NCBI RefSeq assembly: GCF_001373415.1
Contig: NZ_CDSE01000044.1
Span: forward strand, 56,506 to 120,505
DNA length: 64,000 nucleotides
From: Paenibacillus dakarensis
GTDB taxonomy: Bacteria; Bacillota; Bacilli; Paenibacillales; Paenibacillaceae
Direction: 5' to 3'
Positions within the stretch are counted from its first letter, which is position 1. The number at the start of each line of letters is the position of its first letter. The translations under genes were made by a program, and so were the position numbers. The notes beneath the pieces were generated by a model. The model was not told the origin of the DNA. It was given only the letters and a program-made list of their open reading frames with translations, and searched no databases. Positions 25,346 through 34,885 of this stretch are shown here, piece after piece.

Positions 25346-26680
25346 TTGGATGCTCGAGATGAGACTATAACAAAGCATGAGCAATTGGTGCAGCATATTG
25401 AGAGCCTGAAAGTAGGCACGAAAATATCGGTTCGCAGACTTGCAAAAGAACTTGCTGTTAGTGAAGGGACGGCCTATCGTGCTGTAAAAGAAGCAGAAGG
25501 ATTGGGAATTGTCGTAACGAAGGAACGTATAGGAACGGTCCGTATTGAGCGAAAACCAAGGAATATATCCGAGCAGCTGACCTTTGCTGATGTTGTGGAG
25601 ATCGTTGAAGGACATGTGCTCGGTGGAGCGGAAGGGCTTAATAAAAGCTTGCATAAATATGTGATCGGGGCCATGAAGGTGGAGGCAATGATCCGTTATA
25701 TCGATGCCGGAGGCTTGATGATTGTCGGCAACCGGGAGGACGCTCACTCTTTGGCCCTTGAACAAGGCGCAGGGGTGCTTATTACAGGCGGGTTCGGGAC
25801 AAGCCGTGAGGTTAAGCAGCTGGCCGACCGACTGGGACTTCCAATCATTTCATCGCGTCATGACACGTTTACCGTAGCTTCCATGATCAATCGGGCGATC
25901 TTTGACCGGTTAATTAAGAAGAAAATTATGCTTGTTGAGGATATTGCAGCCGAAAAACCACGAATTCACGCGTTAAAAAGTTCAGCAACGGCACTTGAAT
26001 TGAAGGAAATGGCAAGCAAAAGCAGGGAGCAGCGTTTTCCTGTTACGGATGAATGGAACCGCGTTATCGGTATTATCGGTTTAAAAGATGTTGATGATCT
26101 TACAGACAGCCAGTCTATCGACCGGGCCATTATTCGCAATCCGGTGACAGCCACCATGAAAACATCCCTGGCATCAGCTGCCCAGATCATGATGTGGGAA
26201 GGCATTGACTTCCTTCCTATTGTTGACCGCAACCGCAAGCTCGTAGCTACTGTTACCCGTAAAGAGGTGCTGGAAGCATTGAGGAATGCCCGCAATCAAC
26301 CTCAGCTTGGAGAAACCTTTGATCAGCTGATATGGAATGGAATAGCCGAAGATCGGGATGAGGAAGGAAGGCTGTTCTTTCACGGATTCATAACACCGCA
26401 AATGGCGACAGAGCTAGGAACGATATCGCAAGGAGTGCTTACGACCGTGATGAGCCAAGCCGCTTTCAAAGCTGCCAAGGACTTCACTGGCGGAGACTTT
26501 GTACTTGACAATCTGTCTACATATTTCATCCGTCCGGTACAAATCGAAGATCCAATTGTGGTGACCCCGCAGCTGCTGGAGATGAGCCGGCGTACTTGCA
26601 AAATGGAAATTGTGATCAGCCACCATTCGAGCTTGATTGCAAAATCAGTAATGACTCTGCAGGCAATCGATCAAGGGTAA
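25346..26680 (+). CDS. ytoI: YtoI: HTH, DRTGG, CBS-pair and hotdog domain protein
   Basis: TTG at 25346 is placed 5-7 nt behind AAGGAGGTGG; a GTG at 25337 overlaps that site. About 444 residues. Domains in order: a winged HTH (KISVRRLAKELAVSEGTAYRAVKEAE, about 25-50), a DRTGG domain (about 85-195), two CBS domains (about 200-310) and a C-terminal MaoC/hotdog-like thioesterase fold (from about 330). The same composite is found in B. subtilis YtoI, next to ytpI. It probably senses a nucleotide through the CBS pair; no target is known. Confidence 0.85.
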   Translation: MDARDETITKHEQLVQHIESLKVGTKISVRRLAKELAVSEGTAYRAVKEAEGLGIVVTKERIGTVRIERKPRNISEQLTFADVVEIVEGHVLGGAEGLNKSLHKYVIGAMKVEAMIRYIDAGGLMIVGNREDAHSLALEQGAGVLITGGFGTSREVKQLADRLGLPIISSRHDTFTVASMINRAIFDRLIKKKIMLVEDIAAEKPRIHALKSSATALELKEMASKSREQRFPVTDEWNRVIGIIGLKDVDDLTDSQSIDRAIIRNPVTATMKTSLASAAQIMMWEGIDFLPIVDRNRKLVATVTRKEVLEALRNARNQPQLGETFDQLIWNGIAEDRDEEGRLFFHGFITPQMATELGTISQGVLTTVMSQAAFKAAKDFTGGDFVLDNLSTYFIRPVQIEDPIVVTPQLLEMSRRTCKMEIVISHHSSLIAKSVMTLQAIDQG

Positions 26681-26705
26681 TCGTATTATTGAGAACCCGT
26701 ATAAC

Positions 26706-26754
26706 AAAAGGGCTTTTTCCGGAGCAATGGATCTGCCGGAGAAAAGCCCTTTTT
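26706..26754. terminator. bidirectional terminator between ytoI and ytpI
   Basis: AAAAGGGCTTTTTCCGG is mirrored by CCGGAGAAAAGCCCTTTT with one bulge, with A- and T-runs at the two ends, between convergent genes. Confidence 0.88.
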
Positions 26755-26770
26755 AGTATGTGCTTTCTTT

Positions 26771-27079
26771 TTAGCCTCGAGCTGACTTTTGACGGGTGTA
26801 GAATCTTTTGCTTCGCAGTCCGGCAAAAATATTAAATAACCCGAGTACAATAAAAGCAGCTTCAACGATGATCGCAGGGGTCGAACCGCTGAACATCAGC
26901 ATGGAGATGAAGGCTAAGTCAACGAGCATAACACCCATGCTAATATTCATGGAGGCAAGATAGCTTCCGCGATCAATCGGGTCAGGCTTCCGGCGGGCGC
27001 GAATACTGTACAGAGCAGCAGCGATAACGGAAATGACCAATACTGCAAACAGAACATATTTGATGATAATACCAAGCAT
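26771..27079 (-). CDS. ytpI: YtpI-like membrane protein
   Basis: About 102 residues from the ATG at 27079, with AAGGAGTG upstream. Three hydrophobic segments (about 1-20, 44-64, 68-88) and a basic C-terminus (RSKRFYTRQKSARG). Size and place beside ytoI and ytrI match B. subtilis YtpI, a membrane protein of unknown function. In B. subtilis the nanoRNase gene nrnA lies between ytpI and ytrI; here only about 80 nt separate them, so it is absent from this position. Confidence 0.75.
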   Translation of the reverse strand: MLGIIIKYVLFAVLVISVIAAALYSIRARRKPDPIDRGSYLASMNISMGVMLVDLAFISMLMFSGSTPAIIVEAAFIVLGLFNIFAGLRSKRFYTRQKSARG

Positions 27080-27158
27080 GGAATAACGGCACTCCTTTAG
27101 CAGGGACATGGTTAAAATAATATCCGTATTGTACCATGAAAATCATTTCCATGTGTAT

Positions 27159-27635
27159 TTAACCGCTGATATCGACCCAAATCTGGAGAACCCCTTCCAT
27201 TACAAGCATGGTTCTGATTTTGACTTTATAGTCCTTTTCCCGGACAGTATATATCTTATCTTCCAGAAGAGAACGGGTGAGCTTGCTGTCTGTATCGATG
27301 TCGAATATGCTTCGGCCCCGAAGTGCTGTAAGATCTTTTCCCATCCCCTTTATGATCTCCTTCAAAATTAATGAATCCAGCGGCTCTTCTGTTTGCTCCG
27401 CGCGGATTTTGATTTCCTTAATGACCGTCGGCTGTTTGCTGTATTTTTTAAGGTGTTTGATATCTTCTTCATATTGGCTGATTTTAATCTGCAGATCTTG
27501 ATTGTTCTCCCACATTTTATTGTAAGCTGCATGATACAGGGAATTGTAGACGACACTTCCGACAATCATGCCCAGAACAAAGATCGAAGCGGCTTGGTAA
27601 AATGGGCGAAAACGGCCATGAGGGGGGATTCTCAT
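27159..27635 (-). CDS. ytrI: sporulation membrane protein YtrI
   Basis: 158 residues: a short basic N-terminus (MRIPPHGRFRPFYQ), one membrane helix (about 15-33), a coiled-coil segment (ENNQDLQIKISQYEEDIKHL) and a C-terminal domain ending in VLQIWVDISG. This is the YtrI layout; in B. subtilis ytrI and ytrH are expressed in the mother cell and are needed for full sporulation. The start lies 3 nt after the ytrH stop, so the two are cotranscribed. Confidence 0.82.
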   Translation of the reverse strand: MRIPPHGRFRPFYQAASIFVLGMIVGSVVYNSLYHAAYNKMWENNQDLQIKISQYEEDIKHLKKYSKQPTVIKEIKIRAEQTEEPLDSLILKEIIKGMGKDLTALRGRSIFDIDTDSKLTRSLLEDKIYTVREKDYKVKIRTMLVMEGVLQIWVDISG

Positions 27636-27638
27636 AAG

Positions 27639-27965
27639 TTAGCTCCGGTCTGAGCAGACCCATTTGACCAGCTCGCTGCCCATATGCGCCCCAAGGAAGG
27701 CAAAGACGAGGTAAAGGATCTGTTTGATGGCGGGGGATAAATTTCCGCCAAGCATGTTGCTTTCGATAACACGCATGGGATCAATGGTGCCGCCAACAGC
27801 TGCTGCAAGCGCCCAGATTTTTATGCGGCCTGCAATTTCAACCATCGTATCAGTAGGCGGCTGCATGGAAAGTACGGCCCCAACGCCTCCAACCATGGCA
27901 CCCCCGAGTACAATTCCGAAGGCTATGAAAAAGTCCAAAATGGCTTTAGATAAAAAAACACTCAT
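27639..27965 (-). CDS. ytrH: sporulation membrane protein YtrH
   Basis: 108 residues with three predicted helices (about 8-33, 45-62, 84-100) and the family sequence AFGIVLGGAMVGGVGAVLSMQPPTDTM split around a GG-rich turn. YtrH and YtrI are sigma-E-dependent sporulation proteins in B. subtilis. It is divergent from dnaE across about 135 nt, as in that species. Confidence 0.82.
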   Translation of the reverse strand: MSVFLSKAILDFFIAFGIVLGGAMVGGVGAVLSMQPPTDTMVEIAGRIKIWALAAAVGGTIDPMRVIESNMLGGNLSPAIKQILYLVFAFLGAHMGSELVKWVCSDRS

Positions 27966-28101
27966 CCTTCGTGGCCCCTTTCTTGACGGGAGACGGTGAT
28001 GACCGCCTGTCCAGATGCTTTCTGATTCATTGTATGGGCGTGCCCCATCACATTATGATAAAATGTGAATAAGAATTTAAGCGGCGAAAGGAAGGCGAAA
28101 T

Positions 28102-31100
28102 ATGAGTACTTTCGTTCATTTGCATGTGCATAGTGAATATAGTTTGCTCGACGGAGCGGCACGTATTGAAGATCTTGTGCGGGAAGCAGCAGCGCTTGGA
28201 ATGAAATCACTGGCGCTCACCGATCACGGGGTTATGTATGGAGCCGTTCCATTTTATAAATCATGCTTAAGTTACGGCATAAAGCCTATTATCGGATGCG
28301 AGGCATACATTACGGCAGGATCACGGAAGGAGCGGGGAAGCCGCAAGGATCAACCAATCTATCATTTGATTTTGCTCGCGAAGAATGAAGCAGGCTACCG
28401 AAATTTGATGAAGCTCTGTTCCATAGGTCATCTGGAAGGCTATCATTATAAACCCAGAATTGATATGGAAGTGCTGGCCAAATATCATGAAGGCATCATC
28501 TGTCTCAGTGCATGTCTTGGCGGGGAAGTTCCCCAGCATTTGCTGCACGGAAGAGCGGCAGAGGCCAGAGCAGCAGCACTGCGTTATAAAGAAATCTTTG
28601 GAGAGGATTATTATCTTGAACTCCAGGATCACGGGCTGCCTGAGCAAAAACGGGTTAATCCTCAGCTGATTTCGTTAAGCTCAGAACTAGGAATACCTCT
28701 GGTTGCAACGAATGATGTCCATTATTTAACCTCATCCGATAGTGAAGTGCAGGATGTGCTCATCTGTATCGGCACGGGGAAAACGGTTCAGGATGAAGAC
28801 AGGCTGCGGATTCCGACGAGCCAGCTGTATCTGAAAAGTGAAGACGAGATGAAGAGGCTCTTCCCTCATGTCATGGAGGCCGTGGACAATACGGCAGCTA
28901 TAGCGGAGAAGTGTAATCTGGAACTCGAGTTCGGAAGATCGATTCTTCCGGAGTATCGACCACTGCCTGAAGGGATGAATGCCGCATCATATTTGCGGGC
29001 ATTGTGCAGCGCCGGCCTTCGCGAACGTTATGAGTATACCGAGCGTTGGTTATCGAACGATAGCAGGGCGGAGCTGGAACAGCGGCTTGACTATGAGCTG
29101 CGTACGATCGAGAGTATGGGATTCAGCGATTATTTCCTGATCGTGTGGGACTTTATCGCTTACGCACATCATCAGGGGATAGCCGTTGGTCCCGGAAGGG
29201 GATCTTCTGCAGGCAGTCTTGTAGCCTATACGCTGCGAATAACGAACGTGGACCCGATGAAATATAATCTTCTCTTTGAGCGGTTTTTGAATCCGGAGCG
29301 TGTTACCATGCCGGATATTGATATTGATTTTAGTGACGAGCGGCGGGATGAAGTAATCGATTATGTCGTTCGCAAGTATGGACGAGAGCATGTGGCTCAG
29401 ATTATTACTTTCGGAACGATGGTTGCGAGGGCTGCGGTCAGAGATGTAGGCCGTGCTCTGAACGTTCCCTTCGGTGATGTAGATAAAGCGGCCAAGCTTA
29501 TTCCTAATCATCTGGGGATCAGCATTACGAGAGCGCTGCAGGAAAGCCCGGGTCTAAAAGAGCAGTATGATGCGAAGCCGAAGGTGCGGGAGCTGCTTGA
29601 TATGGCGATGAAAGTGGAAGGCATGCCGCGGCATGCTTCAACTCATGCTGCAGGAGTGGTTATCTCCCGCGATCCGCTAACCGATGCTGTTCCGCTTCAG
29701 GAAGGCAGTGAGAAGACGGCACTGACCCAGTATTCTATGGAGCATTTAGAGAGCATTGGACTGCTTAAGATGGACTTCCTTGGCCTTAGAACGTTGTCGA
29801 TTATTGAAAGAACCATGCGCTGGATCGGTGATGAAGCTCCTGATTTTGCTAAGGTACCAGATGATGATCCGGATACGTATCAAATGTTAAGCCGTGGGGA
29901 CACAACAGGGGTATTTCAGCTCGAGTCTGCAGGAATGCGCCGTGTGCTCAAGGATCTAAAACCTTCAGCGTTTGAGGATATCGTTTCGGTTCTGGCATTG
30001 TACCGTCCGGGCCCAATGGAGTTTATCCCGAAATTTATTCAGGCCAAGCATAAGGTTATTGAGCCCGAGTATCCGCATCCGGACCTGATACCGATTCTGG
30101 GTGATACCTACGGCATCATTGTATACCAGGAGCAAATTATGCAGATTGCATCAGCCATGGCTGGCTTCTCACTGGGTGAAGCTGATTTGTTAAGACGTGC
30201 TGTGTCGAAGAAGAAACGTGAGATACTGGACAGGGAACGCAGTCATTTCGTCTCGGGAAGCCTAAAAGAGGGGTATTCCGAGGAAGAAGCAAATCGGGTA
30301 TATGACATGATTGTAAGATTTGCGAATTATGGTTTCCCGAGAGCTCATGCTGCCGCTTATGGAGTGCTGGCTTTTCAAACAGCCTATTTGAAGGCTCATT
30401 ATCCAGTACAGTTTATGGCATCCATGATGACTGCCGTAATGGGCAATCACCGTAAGGTGGCGGAGTATGTGCTCGAATCCCACCGGATGCATATTGATGT
30501 GATGGCCCCGGATGTGAATGAGAGTTTTTCATTATTTACACCTGTTACCAAACCGGCAGCAAGGGAACAAGACTACAGTGAGAACAGTGCGTATAACGGA
30601 GGAATTCGATTTGGACTGGCGGCAATTAAAAATGTCGGCACTCAGGCTGTTGAGAATATTGTTCAGACAAGGGAAGATAAGCCGTTTGAAAGCTTGCTTG
30701 ATTTCTGCCGGCGCGTAGACCTAAGAGTATGTAATAAGCGGGTTATTGAATCACTCATTCAGGCAGGTGCTTTTGACTCTCTTCCAGGACACCGGGCCCA
30801 GTTGATTGCTATGCTGGATGAAACGGTGGAAGCTGCCGTAAAATGGCGGAAAGAGCGGGAGGATTTGCAGATACAGCTGTTTGATTTTGTAGAAACAACG
30901 AATTGGGAGATTGAATATCCGGATATTCCTCCGTATTCTGCAGGTCAACAACTGGAGCTGGAGCGTGAATTGTTAGGGATGTACCTTTCCGGGCATCCGC
31001 TGGATGATTATGATTCATTGCTGCAGAACGCAGGTACTGACCGGCTGATGGATTTGACTGAAGTTCCGGATGATACAATGGTGACGGTTGCCGGTATGGT

Positions 31101-31791
31101 AGTATCGCTGAAGACGATTACTACGAAACAAGGGAAAGCCATGGCCTTCATGGAATGGGAAGATCAGATCGAACGGTGTGAGGTTGTTTTATTCCCTGAA
31201 GTTTGGAAGCGAAGTGCTTATCTCATTGAAAAGGGTGCTCTGTTAGCCCTTCGGGCCAAGGTTCAGCAGCAGGATGAAGGTTTTAAGCTGCTTGCTGAAG
31301 AACTGGCTCCACTGGAGAAAGACAAGCTGACTCCACTGGTCCGTAAAACAAAATCCCGTACGGCTTCAGCTTCCCCGATTACTGCGGCTTCCGGTCAAGA
31401 AACTGTACCCGGCAGTAAGCAGCAAGAGCATATCGAAAAAGAATCCATGACGGCTCCGGCTCATGATCGGGGTGATAGAAAGGGCTCATCTGCCCCGAAG
31501 AAGACGATTCGAGTGCCGGAGTCATCTAATAGGGCGGCAGCACGCTCGGTTTCGAGCAGGCATGAACAGAGGGTTTTTGTAAAGATTAAGCCTGAAGCGG
31601 AGGATCCGCAGCTTTTGGTCAAGCTAAAGGAGCTGCTGCAAGAACATCCCGGGCCCGTACCAACTGTGCTTTTTTATGAAAGAAGCCAGAAAGTGCTCGG
31701 ACTTAGTGACGCCTACCGTATTAAACCATCCCCGGCCTTGTTTGCACATATGGAACAAATGCTAGGAAAGGATACAGTTAAAGTTAAATAA
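28102..31791 (+). CDS. dnaE: DNA polymerase III subunit alpha (DnaE)
   Basis: A 1229-residue replicative polymerase. The PHP domain comes first (HLHVHSEYSLLDGA, about 5-210). The polymerase active site has PDIDIDFSD (D403, D405) and LLKMDFLGLR (about D556), followed by the Tau-interacting and HhH regions (RVCNKRVIESLIQAGAFD, near 875-895) and an OB fold (about 993-1070). After it a Ser/Lys/Ala-rich stretch (about 1090-1165) looks disordered before a compact C-terminal domain. In Gram-positives DnaE mainly extends primers alongside PolC. ATG start with AAAGGAAGG upstream. Confidence 0.95.
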   Translation: MSTFVHLHVHSEYSLLDGAARIEDLVREAAALGMKSLALTDHGVMYGAVPFYKSCLSYGIKPIIGCEAYITAGSRKERGSRKDQPIYHLILLAKNEAGYRNLMKLCSIGHLEGYHYKPRIDMEVLAKYHEGIICLSACLGGEVPQHLLHGRAAEARAAALRYKEIFGEDYYLELQDHGLPEQKRVNPQLISLSSELGIPLVATNDVHYLTSSDSEVQDVLICIGTGKTVQDEDRLRIPTSQLYLKSEDEMKRLFPHVMEAVDNTAAIAEKCNLELEFGRSILPEYRPLPEGMNAASYLRALCSAGLRERYEYTERWLSNDSRAELEQRLDYELRTIESMGFSDYFLIVWDFIAYAHHQGIAVGPGRGSSAGSLVAYTLRITNVDPMKYNLLFERFLNPERVTMPDIDIDFSDERRDEVIDYVVRKYGREHVAQIITFGTMVARAAVRDVGRALNVPFGDVDKAAKLIPNHLGISITRALQESPGLKEQYDAKPKVRELLDMAMKVEGMPRHASTHAAGVVISRDPLTDAVPLQEGSEKTALTQYSMEHLESIGLLKMDFLGLRTLSIIERTMRWIGDEAPDFAKVPDDDPDTYQMLSRGDTTGVFQLESAGMRRVLKDLKPSAFEDIVSVLALYRPGPMEFIPKFIQAKHKVIEPEYPHPDLIPILGDTYGIIVYQEQIMQIASAMAGFSLGEADLLRRAVSKKKREILDRERSHFVSGSLKEGYSEEEANRVYDMIVRFANYGFPRAHAAAYGVLAFQTAYLKAHYPVQFMASMMTAVMGNHRKVAEYVLESHRMHIDVMAPDVNESFSLFTPVTKPAAREQDYSENSAYNGGIRFGLAAIKNVGTQAVENIVQTREDKPFESLLDFCRRVDLRVCNKRVIESLIQAGAFDSLPGHRAQLIAMLDETVEAAVKWRKEREDLQIQLFDFVETTNWEIEYPDIPPYSAGQQLELERELLGMYLSGHPLDDYDSLLQNAGTDRLMDLTEVPDDTMVTVAGMVVSLKTITTKQGKAMAFMEWEDQIERCEVVLFPEVWKRSAYLIEKGALLALRAKVQQQDEGFKLLAEELAPLEKDKLTPLVRKTKSRTASASPITAASGQETVPGSKQQEHIEKESMTAPAHDRGDRKGSSAPKKTIRVPESSNRAAARSVSSRHEQRVFVKIKPEAEDPQLLVKLKELLQEHPGPVPTVLFYERSQKVLGLSDAYRIKPSPALFAHMEQMLGKDTVKVK

Positions 31792-31807
31792 TCGTATTCT
31801 CTTGATT

Positions 31808-31828
31808 TGAAAATGTATGAACATTTCA
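31808..31828. promoter_or_regulatory. imperfect inverted repeat upstream of pgpA
   Basis: TGAAAATGT and ACATTTCA surround a short spacer (31808-31828) just downstream of the dnaE stop. It could be an operator or part of a weak terminator; no known consensus is matched. Confidence 0.3.
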
Positions 31829-31831
31829 TTC

Positions 31832-31947
31832 CCCTCCCGCATAAACATAGGACACTACAGGACAACGACCTTTCGGAATTACGTTAACCGAAGGCTTCAC
31901 TTTTTTCTAGGTGCTGCAGCGTTCGTTCCGGTAAAAGTGCGGGAGGG
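31832..31947 (+). promoter_or_regulatory. structured leader of pgpA that buries the ribosome binding site
   Basis: CCCTCCCGCA (31832-31841) is perfectly complementary to TGCGGGAGGG (31938-31947). The latter includes the Shine-Dalgarno of the next gene, so the long-range stem would block ribosome binding. The 96-nt loop contains a second stem, CCTTTCGG (31869-31876) with CCGAAGG (31888-31894), and a GCTGCAGC palindrome. This is the form of a translation-controlling leader; I do not recognise a known riboswitch class. Confidence 0.5.
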
Positions 31948-31953
31948 ATTGTT

Positions 31954-32448
31954 ATGTCAATGACATTGGCTGAAGCTATGCTGAACAAACGGGGTGTGAG
32001 TGTCGCTTCTATTGCAGAAATTGTGTACCAATTACAGATAAAGTATCATCCGGATTTGACGATGGGGCAGTGTGAGGAGAGTGTGAGATCTGTGCTCGGT
32101 AAACGGGAGGTTCAGTATACGCTGTTTACAGGGATAGCTATTGATGAGCTTGCCGAACAAAAACTGCTGCCGGAGCCGCTTCAATCGATTATTGAACAGG
32201 ATGAGCCCCTTTATGGTGTAGATGAGACGATGGCGCTTGGGGTTACAAGCATTTATGGCATGATCGGTTTAACGAGCTTCGGCTATTTGGACAAAGAAAA
32301 GATAGGGGTTATTGAGAAGTTGAATGAGGATAAGAAGGGGATTCATGTTTTTTTGGACGATCTGGTTGCAGGGATTGCTGCTGCAGCTTCTTCACGTATT
32401 GCTCATAATAATCCCGGCGCAACCTGTTATGTGACGGATAACGATTAA
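31954..32448 (+). CDS. phosphatidylglycerophosphatase A family protein (YutG/PgpA)
   Basis: 164 residues of the PgpA/YutG family, which dephosphorylates phosphatidylglycerol phosphate in phospholipid synthesis. Family features are the acidic, Asp-rich loop VFLDDLVAGIAA near the C-terminus and the LYGVDETMALGVTSIYGMIG core. Gram-positive YutG forms lack most of the membrane helices of E. coli PgpA, as here. The ATG is 6 nt after GGGAGGGA, which lies in the right arm of a long-range hairpin. Confidence 0.75.
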   Translation: MSMTLAEAMLNKRGVSVASIAEIVYQLQIKYHPDLTMGQCEESVRSVLGKREVQYTLFTGIAIDELAEQKLLPEPLQSIIEQDEPLYGVDETMALGVTSIYGMIGLTSFGYLDKEKIGVIEKLNEDKKGIHVFLDDLVAGIAAAASSRIAHNNPGATCYVTDND

Positions 32449-32602
32449 AAAGATCGCCCAGAACTCTTGTTAAATACATGGGAAAAATGCAATTTCAGCC
32501 CCCTCCTCTTTTGTTGAGGTAAAAAGTGAAGTGTGTTATCATTATCCATTATATCAGCTCAGGATATGCCTATAGCACTAAGATTAGGGGGAACTGAAAG
32601 GC

Positions 32603-32791
32603 ATGTGGACGGTAATCTATATTGCGCCAACCGCTAAGGTGGCGGAGATGATTAAAGCCAAGCTTACAATTGAAGGATTTTTAGTCCAAAGCCGTCCTGT
32701 GAATCTTTCCAAACAACAGTTTGAGATCCTGGTTCCCTCCGGAGAGCTTGAGGAAGTTCAGGAAGTGTTAAATTCGATTTTGCACCCCTAG
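32603..32791 (+). CDS. small DUF2007-like protein
   Basis: 62 residues: MWTVIYIAPTAKVAEMIKAK begins a beta-alpha-beta pattern that ends EILVPSGELEEVQEVLNSIL. It resembles the small ferredoxin-like fold of DUF2007 (putative signal-transducing) proteins. ATG follows AGGGGGAAC and AAGGC. It lies 88 nt before accD on the same strand and is probably read with it. Function unknown. Confidence 0.65.
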   Translation: MWTVIYIAPTAKVAEMIKAKLTIEGFLVQSRPVNLSKQQFEILVPSGELEEVQEVLNSILHP

Positions 32792-32879
32792 CTTAAGGGA
32801 TACATAACGATACTTATTCAAGGGTTTTTAGATTTGTTAGTTTACGGCCATTCAAATTTGCGGCTGAAGAGGTGTAACT

Positions 32880-33773
32880 GTGTTTAAAGATCTGTTTCAG
32901 AAAAAAAGAAGATATGCCACTATACCTTCGGAACGTCTTGGACAAGCAGGACAGCCGTTAGAAGGTGAACGTCCAAAACGGGAAATCCCGGAAGGACTTA
33001 TGAATAAATGCAGCAAATGCGGCAGTATTCAATATAGTAAGGAACTGGAGAAGAACTTAAAGGTTTGTCCTGAATGCGGTCATCACATGCGTTTGAATGC
33101 ATGGGAACGTATTAATGCTACATTGGACGAGACTGGATTTGAGGAATTAGATGCCGACATGATCTCCGTCGATCCCCTTCAATTTCCGGGCTATGCTGCG
33201 AAGCTTGCGCAGCACCAGATGAAATCAGGTTTGAGGGATGCGGTCATTACAGGCGAGGGATCCATTTGCGGACAGCCTGTTGTTGTGGCGGTGATGAGTT
33301 TTGATTTCTTTACAGGTAGTATGGGATCGGTTGTCGGGGAGAAAATAACACGTGCGATTGAATTTGCTACTGACAAAAGATTACCGCTTATCATTTTCTC
33401 CACTTCAGGCGGAGCCCGGATGCAGGAGAGTATTCTCAGCTTGATGCAAATGGCTAAAACAAGTGCGGCACTTTCCCGTTTTAATGAACGCGGGGGATTG
33501 TATATATCCGTAATAACTGATCCGACGACTGGCGGTGTATCAGCAAGTTTCGCTACACTTGGCGACATTAACATTGCTGAACCGGGAGCCGTATTTGGGT
33601 TTGCAGGACGAATAGTTATTGAGCAAACGATTCGTCAAAAGCTGCCGGACGACTTTCAAACCGCCGAGTTTAATTTGGCGCATGGTCAGCTGGATATGGT
33701 TGTTCATCGTAAGGACCTGCGTACAATGTTAGGAAAATTGTTGGAAATGCACACTTCGAAAGGGGGATTTTGA
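32880..33773 (+). CDS. accD: acetyl-CoA carboxylase carboxyltransferase subunit beta
   Basis: 297 residues. The zinc ribbon is complete: CSKCGS and CPECGHH (about 43-65). The crotonase-like carboxyltransferase domain has [19 protein letters not shown] and [12 protein letters not shown], the oxyanion-hole region. With AccA it transfers the carboxyl group from biotin to acetyl-CoA, the first step of fatty acid synthesis. GTG start behind GAGGTG. It overlaps accA by one base (TGATG), so the subunits are made together. Confidence 0.95.
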   Translation: MFKDLFQKKRRYATIPSERLGQAGQPLEGERPKREIPEGLMNKCSKCGSIQYSKELEKNLKVCPECGHHMRLNAWERINATLDETGFEELDADMISVDPLQFPGYAAKLAQHQMKSGLRDAVITGEGSICGQPVVVAVMSFDFFTGSMGSVVGEKITRAIEFATDKRLPLIIFSTSGGARMQESILSLMQMAKTSAALSRFNERGGLYISVITDPTTGGVSASFATLGDINIAEPGAVFGFAGRIVIEQTIRQKLPDDFQTAEFNLAHGQLDMVVHRKDLRTMLGKLLEMHTSKGGF

Positions 33774-34756
33774 TGGCAGGCGAACTTCCTTTTGAAATGC
33801 CTCTTGCAGAAATGCGCAAGAAGATTGATGAATTGAAGCAATTCGGCCAGGAAAAAGGAATCGATTTCACGGATGAAATTGCTCGTTTAGAAGAACGCTA
33901 TAGTCAATTGGAAGAAGAAATCTATTCCTCCATCTCACCATCACAAAAAATGCATCTTGCTCGCCATCAGCAAAGACCTACCTCACTTGATCTCATTCAG
34001 CTGGTTTTTACTGATTTTATAGAACTTCACGGAGATCGGTTATATGGTGATGATCTGGCGGTGGTTGGCGGTTTGGCGAGGTTGAACGGAGTTCCGGTTA
34101 CAGTCCTCGGTCAGCAGCGCGGGAAAGATACGAAGGATAATATTGCACGGTTCTTCGGAAGTGCACACCCGGAGGGTTTCCGAAAGGCTATGCGGCTCAT
34201 GCAGCAAGCTGAGAAGTTTAATCGTCCCATTATTACATTTATTGATACGAAAGGTGCTTATCCGGGTAATACTGCTGAAGAGAGAGGTCAATCGGAGGCC
34301 ATTGCCCGTAACCTCCGGGAAATGTCTGCACTTAAGGTGCCAGTTGTGTGTGTAGTCATCGGCGAAGGCGGAAGCGGCGGTGCTCTTGCGATGGCTGTAG
34401 GCAACCGTGTATTAATGCTGGAGCATGCAATTTATGCTGCTATTTCTCCTAATGGCGCCGCATCGATCCTTTGGAAAGATGCATCTAAGGCGGATCAGGC
34501 AGCAGAGGCGATGAAAATTACCGCACAGGATCTGCTTGAGATGGAAGTCATCGAGGAGATTATTCCTGAACCTAAAGGTGGTGCACATCGGGATTATGAA
34601 ACAACGGCTTCAGCCATTCAGGATGCTCTTGTCCGCCATTTGAAGGAACTGTCATCTATGGATGCCTGTGAGCTGAAAGAAGATCGATATCAGAAATTCC
34701 GCAAGATCGGCAGTTTCGAATTTGCGGCATCTGTTCAGCCCGATACTATTGTATGA
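33773..34756 (+). CDS. accA: acetyl-CoA carboxylase carboxyltransferase subunit alpha
   Basis: 327 residues. The N-terminal helical part ([16 protein letters not shown] region) is followed by the carboxyltransferase core with [39 protein letters not shown] and [15 protein letters not shown]. It forms the alpha2-beta2 enzyme with AccD. ATG at 33773 overlaps the accD stop and has AAAGGGGG upstream. In B. subtilis pfkA follows accA; here pyruvate kinase follows directly. Confidence 0.95.
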   Translation: MAGELPFEMPLAEMRKKIDELKQFGQEKGIDFTDEIARLEERYSQLEEEIYSSISPSQKMHLARHQQRPTSLDLIQLVFTDFIELHGDRLYGDDLAVVGGLARLNGVPVTVLGQQRGKDTKDNIARFFGSAHPEGFRKAMRLMQQAEKFNRPIITFIDTKGAYPGNTAEERGQSEAIARNLREMSALKVPVVCVVIGEGGSGGALAMAVGNRVLMLEHAIYAAISPNGAASILWKDASKADQAAEAMKITAQDLLEMEVIEEIIPEPKGGAHRDYETTASAIQDALVRHLKELSSMDACELKEDRYQKFRKIGSFEFAASVQPDTIV

Positions 34757-34885
34757 TTTAGGATATTGTGCATGGAACATAAAAGGTAATGTGACAATAT
34801 TCCTATACAAATGAGAAAATTTATAGTAAATTTAGTTGTTGGAAAAGAGATATAGAGAACCTTTTGAATAATGGAGGAAACCCAA

